From Streptomyces sp. NBC_01306 (GTDB taxonomy: Bacteria; Actinomycetota; Actinomycetes; Streptomycetales; Streptomycetaceae): a stretch of 64,000 nt of DNA. The notes under the pieces were generated by a model. It was not told the DNA's origin and made no database searches. It was given only the letters and a program-made list of their open reading frames with translations. The stretch spans positions 248,001 to 312,000 of the forward strand of contig NZ_JAPEPC010000002.1 of the NCBI RefSeq assembly GCF_026340465.1, in the 5' to 3' direction. Numbering within the stretch: position 1 is the stretch's first letter; each line of letters starts with the position of its first letter. Shown here in pieces: positions 18,001-25,548 of the stretch. A program made the translations under genes and the position numbers.

Positions 18001-19743
18001 CGGCGGGTACGTCGGGTCGATGGGCACATACGCCCCGTGCGCCTTGAGCACGGCCAGGATCGCCACGGCCAGGGCCGGTGAGCGGTCGACCAGGACGCCG
18101 ACGCGCGCGTCCCGCCGGACTCCTGCGGCCCGCAGCCGGTGGGCGAGCCGGTTCGCACGGCGGTTGAGCTCGGTGTAACTGGTCGCGACTCCGTCCCAGA
18201 CGACCGCCGGAGCGTAGGGGGCGAGCCGCACCCTGCGCTGGAACTGCTCGATGAATCCGCTCACGTCGTAGGAGAACGTGGGCTCGCTCCCTGCGGCGCC
18301 GGCCCTGAGCTCGACAGCCCAGACGGGGGTGTCGGGTGCGGTGACGAGCTGGTGGAGCACCCGCTGGAACTGCTCGGCGAGCAGTGCGACCGTGGCGGAG
18401 TCGAAGAGTTCGGACATGTAGTGCCACTGGATCTGCAGCGTCCCCGCGTTGGGCGTGACGTTGAGGGTGAGGTCGACCGAGGTCTTGGCCGGGGCGATCG
18501 ACACGGGTGTGATGCGCAGTCCCGGCAGGTCCAGGGTCATGTCGGGCACGGTGAGTACGTTGATCCAGACCCGGCTGAACGAGGTGCGGGTCGACTCACG
18601 ACCGAGACCGAGGCCCTCGGCGACCCGCTCGAAAGGGAGGTCCTGGTGGTCGAGCGCGCTCGCCAGCGTCGCGTGCGCCTCCCGTACGGCTTGACGGAGC
18701 GTCAGTCCGTCGTGCATCCGCACCCGCAGCGGCAGCGGATTGGCGAAGCTGCCGATGAGCCGCTGGCTCTCCCCGCGGGTACGTCCCGACACGAGCGAGC
18801 CGACGACGACGTCGTCCTCGCCCGAGTACCGGTTGAGCAGCACCGAGCACGCGGCGAGCAGCACGCCGAACAGCGAGGCGCCCTCCTGTTCGCCGAACCG
18901 CTGCACTCCGGCCGCCAGCTCCTGCGGGAGGTGCGTGTCGTACACCCCGCCCGCATACGTCGGGCGCGCCGGAACGGGACGGTCGGCCGGCAGCGCGGAC
19001 TCGGCTGGCATGCCCTCCAACTGCTTGTGCCAGTGCTGGACTTCGAGCTCCTCCCGCTCCTCGTCACGCTCCTCGCGCTGCCACGCCGCGAAGTCCCCGA
19101 ACTGGATATCGAGCGAAGGCAGATCCGCCGGGCCGTCGCCGAGACGGCTGCGGAACATCGCAGCCAGCTCCTCGACGATGATCGCCAGCGACCAGGCGTC
19201 CGAGGCCGCGTGGTCGGCCGCGAACAGCGCGACATGGACCTCCGTCTCCAGCCTGAGCAGCGTCACCCGCAGGCGCTGCGGATCGGCAGGGTCGAAGGGA
19301 CGGGTCATGTCACGTCGGGCGAGCCGCGTGACCTCGTCGTTGTGCCGGGCCGGCGCCAGATGGGTCAGGTCCACCACGGGCGTCGGCACCGGCGTCACCG
19401 CCTGGACGACCTGGACCGGTGTCCCGTTCCCGGCCAGGTCGATCGTCGTCCGCAGCACCTCGTGGCGCTCGACGATGTCGGTGAGAACACTGCTCAGCAG
19501 GCTCAGGTCGAGGCTGCCTTCCAGCCTCAGGGCGCCGGTGATGTTGTTGACCGACCGGATCTGTCCGACCGCCCACTCCCGGTGCTGGGAGACACCCAGC
19601 GGGGTGGGGGCGGAGCGGTCGCGGGGCAGGATCCGGCCCCCCGCGCTGTCCCCGCGAGCGGCCGCGCGGTCTGCCAGCCGCGCCTCAAGCACGGCCCGCT
19701 GCTCCGGCGGCAGTGCGGCGATCCGCGATGCCAAGTCGCTCAT
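15091..19743 (-). CDS. NRPS C-A-PCP-E with acidic A pocket and degenerate E domain
   Basis: A 1550-aa protein. Condensation domain: about 45-470; its active-site motif reads DHAASDA (179-185 region), keeping the catalytic second His and the Asp. Adenylation domain: about 498-1000, with YTSGSTGRPKG, VYGLTETTVSS, YRTGDLVRR and NANGKIDR. Motif-based pocket residues are about D-V-E-E-I-G-V-V-S-K; two glutamates suggest a basic side chain (Arg-, Lys- or capreomycidine-like). Carrier domain: FFEVGGDSI, Ser about 1040, the form typical before epimerases. The C-terminal 450 residues are an epimerisation-type domain, but the usual HHxxxDG reads HRLVADT (1221-1227), losing the catalytic His, so epimerisation is doubtful. 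Start ATG 19743 has AAGGAG upstream and overlaps the previous stop (ATGA). Confidence 0.9.
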   Translation of the reverse strand: MSDLASRIAALPPEQRAVLEARLADRAAARGDSAGGRILPRDRSAPTPLGVSQHREWAVGQIRSVNNITGALRLEGSLDLSLLSSVLTDIVERHEVLRTTIDLAGNGTPVQVVQAVTPVPTPVVDLTHLAPARHNDEVTRLARRDMTRPFDPADPQRLRVTLLRLETEVHVALFAADHAASDAWSLAIIVEELAAMFRSRLGDGPADLPSLDIQFGDFAAWQREERDEEREELEVQHWHKQLEGMPAESALPADRPVPARPTYAGGVYDTHLPQELAAGVQRFGEQEGASLFGVLLAACSVLLNRYSGEDDVVVGSLVSGRTRGESQRLIGSFANPLPLRVRMHDGLTLRQAVREAHATLASALDHQDLPFERVAEGLGLGRESTRTSFSRVWINVLTVPDMTLDLPGLRITPVSIAPAKTSVDLTLNVTPNAGTLQIQWHYMSELFDSATVALLAEQFQRVLHQLVTAPDTPVWAVELRAGAAGSEPTFSYDVSGFIEQFQRRVRLAPYAPAVVWDGVATSYTELNRRANRLAHRLRAAGVRRDARVGVLVDRSPALAVAILAVLKAHGAYVPIDPTYPPERMAFQLADADVRVLVTEEPLADRPGTGAWTTVLMDGDDVQDGDEADLDLPDPASAAYVVYTSGSTGRPKGAVIEHRSLAVFARDVVDRLGLGTGDRFLQFASPGFDVLVEELFPTWLAGGAVVMPTKHLISGEDDLVALVEREHLTVMELPTAYWHEWTREIDRLGLQLPRHLRLVIIGGERVLPERLTMWRRTGVPLAHVYGLTETTVSSTFFRLDPDDPEAEWPNLPIGTPLPSADLRILDRRMRPVPDGGVGELYIAGVSLARGYLGRPGLTAQRFVADPASPGERVYRTGDLVRRRTDGNLEFHSRVDTQVKIRGFRVEPTEVESALTDHPGVAEAVVTAHEPAPGDRRLLAHVVPSAGMAGVAAGLRDFLLERLPSYLVPSAFVEMEELPLNANGKIDRARLPAPSREDAVSAAGFRAPESATEQALAGIVAGVVGIAEIGVDDNFFEVGGDSILAIQVVAQAQQAGLRLTPYDLFANPSVARLAVVVEAGRTVDAEQADVTGPAPLAPTQHAFCTAELTQPAQWNLSVLLDLAVEVDPEVLRAAVEAVLGHHDGLRQRLLLAGARTRSRIAPRGDETPFAYHDLSDGPDPDLRTAAVCAELQRSLEPAVGPMIRVALLRTGRGRADQLAVVVHRLVADTASMRILLEDLETAVVQLSAGEPLRFLPKTTSWQSWARRLASHAASESVQGQRPYWSEVVTADPGEEQRGRLPGDHPDQRGPDTEAGSRTATARLDPASTATLLAAPDRLACTVEELLLAALARTLEEWTGHEHHLVDVVRHDRAQLFDDVDVTRTIGWFSPAHPLLLHAAGEETLRTVKETLRAVPAGGTGWQLLSQGREPLRAAPVDLSFAYTGKAVEPASGTFAVAAETIGGDRSPSELRPHPLDVRAGVRNGELAVSWEYSELRHDATTVERLCLRHTAHLRSLIGAANPEGATEDFPLARVDRAQLDGLLGRLAERQAE

Positions 19744-20579
19744 ATCGCCACTCCTTCGTCGATCGGCCGTGGCCCCGTTCCTTCCGAGGGAGCCGAGGGC
19801 CGGGTGCGGGCCGGGGGTCCGTCGAGCGTTCTGCCGATGGAGTCGATCACCTTGGCCTCGGATGCGGAGTCGAAGAAGTGTCCGCACGGCAGGACCTCCA
19901 TGGAGAAGGCCGCCGTCGTCTCGTCCCGCCACGCCTGCATGTGCTCCGGCCCCGCCTCAGGGTCGTGCTCCCCGGCGAAGGCGTGGATCGGCAGGTCGAG
20001 CGGCACGTCCGGGTGGAAGTCATGCGTACTCAGCACCGACAGGTCCGCCTCCAGGACGGGCAGCAGAGCGGCCAGCAGGCTCGCTTCCGCCAGCACGGAC
20101 GGTGGGGTTCCGCCCATCTCCCGCACATAGCCCTCCAACCCGTCGTCGCGGTCCTCCCAGAGCCAGTTCCCGTCGTCGAGGGCCGGCCCGCCGCTCGCGG
20201 ACACGAACAGGGCGCGGGGCAACGGCAGTTCACGATCGCGCAGGGCGTGCGCGAGCGCCCACGCCACGCGAGCGCCCATGCTGGATCCGTAGCAGGCGAA
20301 CGGCTGGTCCAAAGACGGCCCCAGCACGTCGATCAGCTCCTCCACCAGCGGATCCATCCGGGCATGGCGTTCTTCGAGGAACCGGTCCGCGCGCCCGGGA
20401 AGCTGTACGCCGATGACCTCCACCGACGGAAGCCGCGCGGCCCAATGGCGGAAGACCCCCGCGCTCCCGCCGGCGTAGTGGAAGCAGAGGAGCTTGGTCG
20501 CCCCGGCGGGCAGGGGCGCGGCGAACCGCTTCAGCCAGAGCCGTTCCCGCGCCGTCGCCGTCCGCGCGGCGCCGCTCAT
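19740..20579 (-). CDS. Type II thioesterase (Ser nucleophile)
   Basis: A 279-aa alpha/beta hydrolase of the GrsT/RifR type, which removes mis-primed or stalled acyl groups from carrier proteins. Seen are LLCFHYAGGSAGVFRHW (oxyanion hole), VQLPGRADRF, the elbow CYGSSMGAR with nucleophile Ser about 100, the acid in FAGEHDPEAG and the catalytic His in LPCGHFFD. Length is typical. It overlaps both neighbours by ATGA, so it is translated together with the 1550-aa NRPS downstream. It should be the editing enzyme of block A, in contrast to the adjacent Cys-type homologue. Confidence 0.92.
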   Translation of the reverse strand: MSGAARTATARERLWLKRFAAPLPAGATKLLCFHYAGGSAGVFRHWAARLPSVEVIGVQLPGRADRFLEERHARMDPLVEELIDVLGPSLDQPFACYGSSMGARVAWALAHALRDRELPLPRALFVSASGGPALDDGNWLWEDRDDGLEGYVREMGGTPPSVLAEASLLAALLPVLEADLSVLSTHDFHPDVPLDLPIHAFAGEHDPEAGPEHMQAWRDETTAAFSMEVLPCGHFFDSASEAKVIDSIGRTLDGPPARTRPSAPSEGTGPRPIDEGVAI

Positions 20580-21322
20580 GACGCGACCCCGAGTGCCGCG
20601 CCCATCAGGTCGAGCAGCTCGGACGGCGCCTCGATGAACCGATGGTGACTGCCCTCCAGCAGTTCCGACTTCGTCTCCCCGCATGTCGGCCAGCCGCCCA
20701 TGGTGGCGTACGGGATCTCCTCGTCCCCGGTCCAGCCGATGGCCACGATCGGGCACGGCAGCCGGAAGGGGTCGGGCACGACGTAGCGCTTGTTGGTCTC
20801 CACATCCGCGCGCAGGACCTCTAGGTACAACTCGATCAGCTCGGCGGACGGTGTGCCGCCCAGTTCGCGGATCAGCTTCTCCAGCTCGGCGCCCAGCTCG
20901 TGGTCGTCCATCTGCAGGAACCTGCCGGCGGGTCCGTCCTGCGGGGCGACTTCGGACGAGACGAACAGCGCCGACGGGGTCGCCACGTCCCTCGTCACCA
21001 GCTGCACCGAGGTCTCGTACGCCGCCAGCGCCGAACCGCAGTGGCCGAAGAAGCCGAACGGCACGTCGAGGTGGGGCGCCAGCCCCTCGATCATCTGCTC
21101 GGCGAGTTCCGCGTAGGAGGTGAAGTTGGGCTCGGCGAACCGCGACTCGTGCCCGGGGAGCTCGACCGGCAGGTACTCCACACCGTCCCGCTCCACGGGC
21201 CACTGCCGGTACATGCTCGCTCCGCACCCCGAATAGGGAATGAGAAAGACCCGGGCGCGCGCGGACCGCGACGGTTCACGGGTCAGCCAGCGCTTGCGGA
21301 GGGGAGGTCGGGACAAGGACAT
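20576..21322 (-). CDS. Thioesterase-fold protein with Cys nucleophile (possible acyl shuttle)
   Basis: A 248-aa member of the type II thioesterase family: IPYSGCGASMYRQW, VELPGHESRF, elbow FFGHCGSALAAYE and a late GSHHRF. The nucleophile position (about residue 95) is Cys, not Ser. Known hydrolase-fold proteins with Cys here (SyrC, CmaE) transfer aminoacyl groups between carrier proteins instead of hydrolysing them. The gene lies between a P450 and the Ser-type thioesterase, next to a stand-alone A-PCP gene, the same set as in SyrB1/SyrC-like systems. I therefore suggest aminoacyl transfer, with hydrolytic editing or release of a free hydroxy-amino acid (NikP2-like) as alternatives. Confidence 0.85.
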   Translation of the reverse strand: MSLSRPPLRKRWLTREPSRSARARVFLIPYSGCGASMYRQWPVERDGVEYLPVELPGHESRFAEPNFTSYAELAEQMIEGLAPHLDVPFGFFGHCGSALAAYETSVQLVTRDVATPSALFVSSEVAPQDGPAGRFLQMDDHELGAELEKLIRELGGTPSAELIELYLEVLRADVETNKRYVVPDPFRLPCPIVAIGWTGDEEIPYATMGGWPTCGETKSELLEGSHHRFIEAPSELLDLMGAALGVAS

Positions 21323-21346
21323 GGGGAACCCTTCCGACGTTCGGAC

Positions 21347-22618
21347 TCAGCCTGCGTGGGCAGGCGACGCGGTGATCGGCAGCTTCCGGTAGCCGGAGAC
21401 GAAGTTGGAGCGCAGCCGCTCGGGCTCCCCGGCAGGCTCGAACGCCGTGAACCGCGTCAGCAGCTCGTTGAACAGGGTGCGCAGCGTGACCCGCGCGACG
21501 GTGTGCCCAACGCAGTAGTGGGGGCCGATTCCGAAGGCCAGATGCTTGTTCGGGCGCCGGCGGATGTCGAAGTGCTCCGGATCCGGGAACACCGCACTGT
21601 CCCTGTTCGCCGCGCCGAGCCAGCTGACCACGGCTTCGCCCGCCCGTATGCGCGTCCCGCGAATCACCACGTCGTCGACGGCGTAGCGCATGAAGTGGCT
21701 GACGGGTGAGCCCAGGCGCAGCGCCTCCTCAACGGCCGTCGGGGTGGCGGTGATGTCCTCGGCCCACCGGCTGAGGGTTCCGTCGGCGATGCGCTCGGTC
21801 ATCATGTAGTTGGGGGCGTGCGGCGTCGTGACGACCGCTCCGAGCAGCACGCTGTAGCAGTTGGACATGACCTCACCGGGGGTCATGGTGCGTCCGTCCA
21901 CCTCGGTGGTGATCAGCACGCTGATGAGGTCGTCTCCGAGGTTGCGGCGCCGCTCGCGGTAGATGTCCTGGAAGTACGCGAACAGTTCACGATGGGCGGC
22001 GTCCAGTGTCGCCTGAGTGCCCGCCTCGCTCTGGTACGCGGGATCGTCGGCGGCGACCGAGGCGACCAGGAGCTCGCCCAGCCGCGGCCAGTCCGCACGC
22101 GGCAGCCCCATGGACTGGCCGCCGATGGCCACCGGGAGGGCCAGCATCGCCTCCGCGAAGTCGAAGCCGCCGTCGGCGGCCAGCGGTGCCAGCGCCTCGT
22201 CGACCAGGCTGCTGATCATGCTCTGCTGCTTCTCGATGGACTTGATGGCGAGCGCCTTCTGCAGGCGCGCCCGCATGACGGTGTGCCGCGGCGGATCGGT
22301 GGCGGCGATCTGCCGCCCGCCCGCCGGGTCCTCGACCCCGAGGATATTGATCATCGTGCCGCGCTCGGAGGTGAAGGCGGCGGCGTCCCGCAGCACCCGC
22401 TCCACATCGGCGTACGTCACCACCGACCAGAATCCGTTGTGGTCGTCCACCTGGGTCCACTCCAGGTGGTCCTCCTCGCGCATCCGCGCCCAGACTCCAC
22501 GGAATCCCATCTCGGTGAAGGCCGCTGAGTGCGCCAGACCGGCGGCGGCCGCACCGACGGGACAGCCCGCGGCCGGTTCTGCGGACGAGTCGACCTCGTT
22601 CTTACTGAGCCGATGCAT
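21347..22618 (-). CDS. Cytochrome P450, probable hydroxylase of a PCP-bound amino acid
   Basis: A 423-aa P450 with heme loop FGIGPHYCVGHTVARV and K-helix VEEALRLG. The I-helix reads CYSVLLGAVVTTPHAPNYM and lacks the usual acid of the acid-alcohol pair, a trait I associate with P450s that act on carrier-bound substrates. The start is ATG 22618 (AGAGAGGA upstream), overlapping the end of the A-PCP gene by 17 bp. An A-PCP didomain followed by a P450 is the NovH/NovI and NikP1/NikQ arrangement, where the P450 beta-hydroxylates the amino acid tethered to the PCP. With the Val-like A code the expected product is beta-hydroxyvalyl-S-PCP (inference). Confidence 0.88.
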   Translation of the reverse strand: MHRLSKNEVDSSAEPAAGCPVGAAAAGLAHSAAFTEMGFRGVWARMREEDHLEWTQVDDHNGFWSVVTYADVERVLRDAAAFTSERGTMINILGVEDPAGGRQIAATDPPRHTVMRARLQKALAIKSIEKQQSMISSLVDEALAPLAADGGFDFAEAMLALPVAIGGQSMGLPRADWPRLGELLVASVAADDPAYQSEAGTQATLDAAHRELFAYFQDIYRERRRNLGDDLISVLITTEVDGRTMTPGEVMSNCYSVLLGAVVTTPHAPNYMMTERIADGTLSRWAEDITATPTAVEEALRLGSPVSHFMRYAVDDVVIRGTRIRAGEAVVSWLGAANRDSAVFPDPEHFDIRRRPNKHLAFGIGPHYCVGHTVARVTLRTLFNELLTRFTAFEPAGEPERLRSNFVSGYRKLPITASPAHAG

Positions 22619-24443
22619 CCGTGGTCCTCTCTGGATTCGACTCCTCCGCGCTGCCGCGGAGCTCTTTCGCAAGTTCGGCGATCGTCGGTCGCAGGTACAG
22701 CGTGCGTGCGGGCAGCGTCGAGTCGAACTCCTCCGGCAGCGCGGCCAGCAACTCGGCGGCCAGCAGGGAGTGCCCGCCCAGGTCGAAGAAGTTGTCCTCG
22801 ACCCCGACATCCTCGATGTCCAGCGCCTCGCTCCAGATCTCGGCCAGTCGCGCCTCGACGGAGTCCCTGGGCGCCACGTACTCGTTCCACACGTTCCGCG
22901 GGATCTTCGCCGACGGCAGCGCCGAACGGTCCACCTTCCCGTTCGGGTTGAGCGCCAGCTCGGGGTGCACGACGATCGCCCACGGGACCAGATGTGCCGG
23001 CAGTCCCGCCTGCAGCTGCTCCCGCAGCGAGGCGCTGAACGCGGGCCAGGTCGACGGGTCGCCCCCGGCGCCCACGTACGCGATCAGACGCGTATCGCTC
23101 GCCCCGTAGGTGCGGGGCACCACGGCTGCCTGCGCGACGCCGGGGAGGCGCAGGATCTCCGACTCCACCATGCTCGGCTCGACGCGGTAGCCGCGTATCT
23201 TCAGCTGCCGGTCCACCCGGCCGAGGAACTCAAGGGTGCCGTCGGCCCGCCATCGCGCCAGGTCGCCGGTGCGGTACATCCGGCTGCCCGGTGCCGCATC
23301 CGGGTCGAGGTCGGCGACGAAGCGCATCGCGGTCTCCGCCCCGCGGTGCAGGTACCCGTTCGCCACCCCGCTTCCGCCTACCCACAGTTCGCCGGTCTCC
23401 CCGTCGGCCACGGGCCGCAGGTCGTCGCCGCGGACCACTGCGGAACTGCCGTCGATCGGGACGCCGATCGGGACTGTGGGCGCCGAACCCGGATCGCGTG
23501 TGGTCCAGCAGGTGCTGAAGGTGGTGTTCTCGGTCGGCCCGTAGCCGTTGGTGAAGATCAGGTCGGGGTAGGCGGTCATCACCCGCCTGACGTGGGCCGG
23601 GGACAGCACGTCCCCGCCGGCGAGCAGATGCCGGATCCCGGCCAGACCCTCCAGGTGGTGCATCACCATCTGGTGGAACAGCCCCGCCGTCAGCCACAGC
23701 ACGGTGACGCCCTCGGCGCGCATGGTCCCGGCCAGATCGGCGAGATCCAGGTTGGCGCGCAGCGGCGGCCCCAGGGCCAGCCTCAGCCCTCGTACGAGGG
23801 GCATCCAGATCTCGAAGGTGGACACGTCGAAACCGACGCGGGTGAGCTGGAAGAACACGTCGTCGTCGCGGACATCGATCCACGACGGGTCGTCCACAAG
23901 GCGGAAGACCGCCCGATGCGAGACCACCACGCCCTTGGGGTCGCCGGTGGAGCCCGACGTGTAGCAGACGTACGCCGGGCTGTCCACGGGAGTTCGGTCG
24001 TCCTCGTCGGCCGGGACGGACGGAGATGCCCCGGGCTCGTCGTCGTCGATGTTCAGCACGACCGGCAGGTCGATCCGGTGGGCGGAATCGCTGTGGGCGA
24101 CGGCGTATCGGGCGCGGGTGTCGGCCAGGATCCGCTCCCGCTGGCCGATGGGCTCGGCCGGGTCCAGATAGAGATAGGCCGCGCCGGCCCGCAGCACGGC
24201 CGTCAGTGCCACGATCAGGTCGATCGACCGGTCGAGCAGCACCACGACGGTGTCGCCGCGCACCACCCCGGCGCTCCCCAGGCGCCGTGCCAGTGCCGCC
24301 GAGCGCAGGTCGAGTTCGCGGTACGTGAGGCGCAGATCCCCGTGGCTGACGGCGATCGCGCCGGGTGTGCGGCGGGCCTGCTCGCCGACCATCTCGTGGA
24401 TGCAGCGCGGCTCGTGCGCACGGGCCCTGAGTTCAGCGGACAT
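22602..24443 (-). CDS. Stand-alone NRPS A(Val-like)-PCP didomain
   Basis: A 613-aa adenylation-carrier protein with no condensation domain. The A domain (about 12-510) carries YTSGSTGDPKG at 161-171, NGYGPTENTTF, YRTGDLARW, GRVDRQLKIRGYRVE and NPNGKVDR. Pocket residues read from motifs are about D-V-F-W-L-G-G-T-F-K, closest to known valine codes. The carrier domain has FFDLGGHSLL near 560. Such didomains hold an amino acid for tailoring off the assembly line; here the neighbouring P450, whose gene overlaps by 17 bp, is the obvious tailoring enzyme. The gene overlaps the upstream aminotransferase stop by 11 bp. The loaded unit must then reach a module by transfer or be released. Confidence 0.92.
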   Translation of the reverse strand: MSAELRARAHEPRCIHEMVGEQARRTPGAIAVSHGDLRLTYRELDLRSAALARRLGSAGVVRGDTVVVLLDRSIDLIVALTAVLRAGAAYLYLDPAEPIGQRERILADTRARYAVAHSDSAHRIDLPVVLNIDDDEPGASPSVPADEDDRTPVDSPAYVCYTSGSTGDPKGVVVSHRAVFRLVDDPSWIDVRDDDVFFQLTRVGFDVSTFEIWMPLVRGLRLALGPPLRANLDLADLAGTMRAEGVTVLWLTAGLFHQMVMHHLEGLAGIRHLLAGGDVLSPAHVRRVMTAYPDLIFTNGYGPTENTTFSTCWTTRDPGSAPTVPIGVPIDGSSAVVRGDDLRPVADGETGELWVGGSGVANGYLHRGAETAMRFVADLDPDAAPGSRMYRTGDLARWRADGTLEFLGRVDRQLKIRGYRVEPSMVESEILRLPGVAQAAVVPRTYGASDTRLIAYVGAGGDPSTWPAFSASLREQLQAGLPAHLVPWAIVVHPELALNPNGKVDRSALPSAKIPRNVWNEYVAPRDSVEARLAEIWSEALDIEDVGVEDNFFDLGGHSLLAAELLAALPEEFDSTLPARTLYLRPTIAELAKELRGSAEESNPERTTDASAQ

Positions 24444-25545
24444 GATGGACCCAGCCCTCCGGGTCGGGCGCCGAACCGTGCTGGATCCCCAGCAGCTCCC
24501 GGCGCAGCCGGAGGGTGACCGGACCCGGTGCGCCGTCGGCGACCTTCCATTGCCCGCTCTCCGACTTCACGGTGCCGACCGGGGCGATCACGGCGGCCGT
24601 TCCGCAGGCGAACACCTCAGTGAGCTCACCGGACGCGCACTCCTCGCGCCACTGATCGATGGAGATCGGGCTCTCGGCCGCGTCATAGCCCAGTTTCGGC
24701 CCCAGGGTGAGGAGCGAGTCCCGTGTGATGCCCGGCAGCAACGTGCCCGTCAGAGGCGGGGTCGTCAACCGCGGTCGTCCGTCGCGAGGTGTGTGGACGA
24801 AGAACAGGTTCATTCCCCCCATCTCCTCGGCCCAGCGGTGTTCCATGGCGTCCAGCCAGACCACCTGGTCACACCCGTGGGCCGTCGCCTCCAGCCCGGC
24901 GGCGAAGGCGCCCGCGTAGTTGCCGCCCGTCTTGGCACAGCCCGTTCCGCCGCGGACCGCGCGCGTGAAGTTCGTCGACAGCCAGACCGCCAGCGGCTTG
25001 GGCGGTCCTCCGCCGAAGTACGCGGTGGCGGGCGAGGCGACCACACAGAACAGGAAGGTGCGCGACGGGTGGGTGAAACCCAGCGAGGGATCTGTCGCGA
25101 TCATGAAAGGGCGCAGATAGAGGCTTCTGCCGGCCCCTTCAGGCACCCAGTCGCGATCGTGGGACACCAGCAGTTCGACGGCCCTGACGAAGATCTCCGG
25201 TGGCAGTTCGGGCATCGCCATGCGCCGCGCCGACGCGTTGAACCGTGCCGCGTTCGCCTCCGGACGGAACAGCGTGACCGCCCCGCCGGGTTGCCGGTAT
25301 GCCTTCATCCCCTCGAACAGCGCCTGCCCATAGTGGAAGACCGAGGTCGCGGGCTCCAGCGTGAACGACCCGTAGGGTTCCAGGCGTCCGTCGTGCCAAC
25401 CGCGCTCGGCGGACCAGCGCAACGTCACCATATGATCGGTGAACGTCTGCCCGAACCCCGGCTCCTCCAACACCGCGTCCCGTTCAGCGGCGGGCCGGGG
25501 CCGGCGCGTAGGACAGATCTCGAAGTCCATCGTCGCGGCGGTCAC
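24433..25545 (-). CDS. ilvE: Branched-chain amino acid aminotransferase (class IV)
   Basis: A 370-aa fold-type IV PLP aminotransferase interconverting Val/Leu/Ile and their 2-oxo acids. Family motifs are HYGQALFEGMKAYR, FRPEANAARFNASARRM, SLYLRPFMIA, the PLP-lysine region CAKTGGNYAG, EMGGMNLFFV and EVFACGTAAVI. Length matches BCATs. The GTG start has GGAGGT 5 nt upstream. Placed in the operon directly before the Val-like A-PCP gene, it is probably a dedicated paralogue supplying the branched-chain precursor, although an action on another oxo acid made by the arginine enzymes is possible. Confidence 0.9.
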   Translation of the reverse strand: MTAATMDFEICPTRRPRPAAERDAVLEEPGFGQTFTDHMVTLRWSAERGWHDGRLEPYGSFTLEPATSVFHYGQALFEGMKAYRQPGGAVTLFRPEANAARFNASARRMAMPELPPEIFVRAVELLVSHDRDWVPEGAGRSLYLRPFMIATDPSLGFTHPSRTFLFCVVASPATAYFGGGPPKPLAVWLSTNFTRAVRGGTGCAKTGGNYAGAFAAGLEATAHGCDQVVWLDAMEHRWAEEMGGMNLFFVHTPRDGRPRLTTPPLTGTLLPGITRDSLLTLGPKLGYDAAESPISIDQWREECASGELTEVFACGTAAVIAPVGTVKSESGQWKVADGAPGPVTLRLRRELLGIQHGSAPDPEGWVHHVR

Positions 25546-25548
25546 CGC

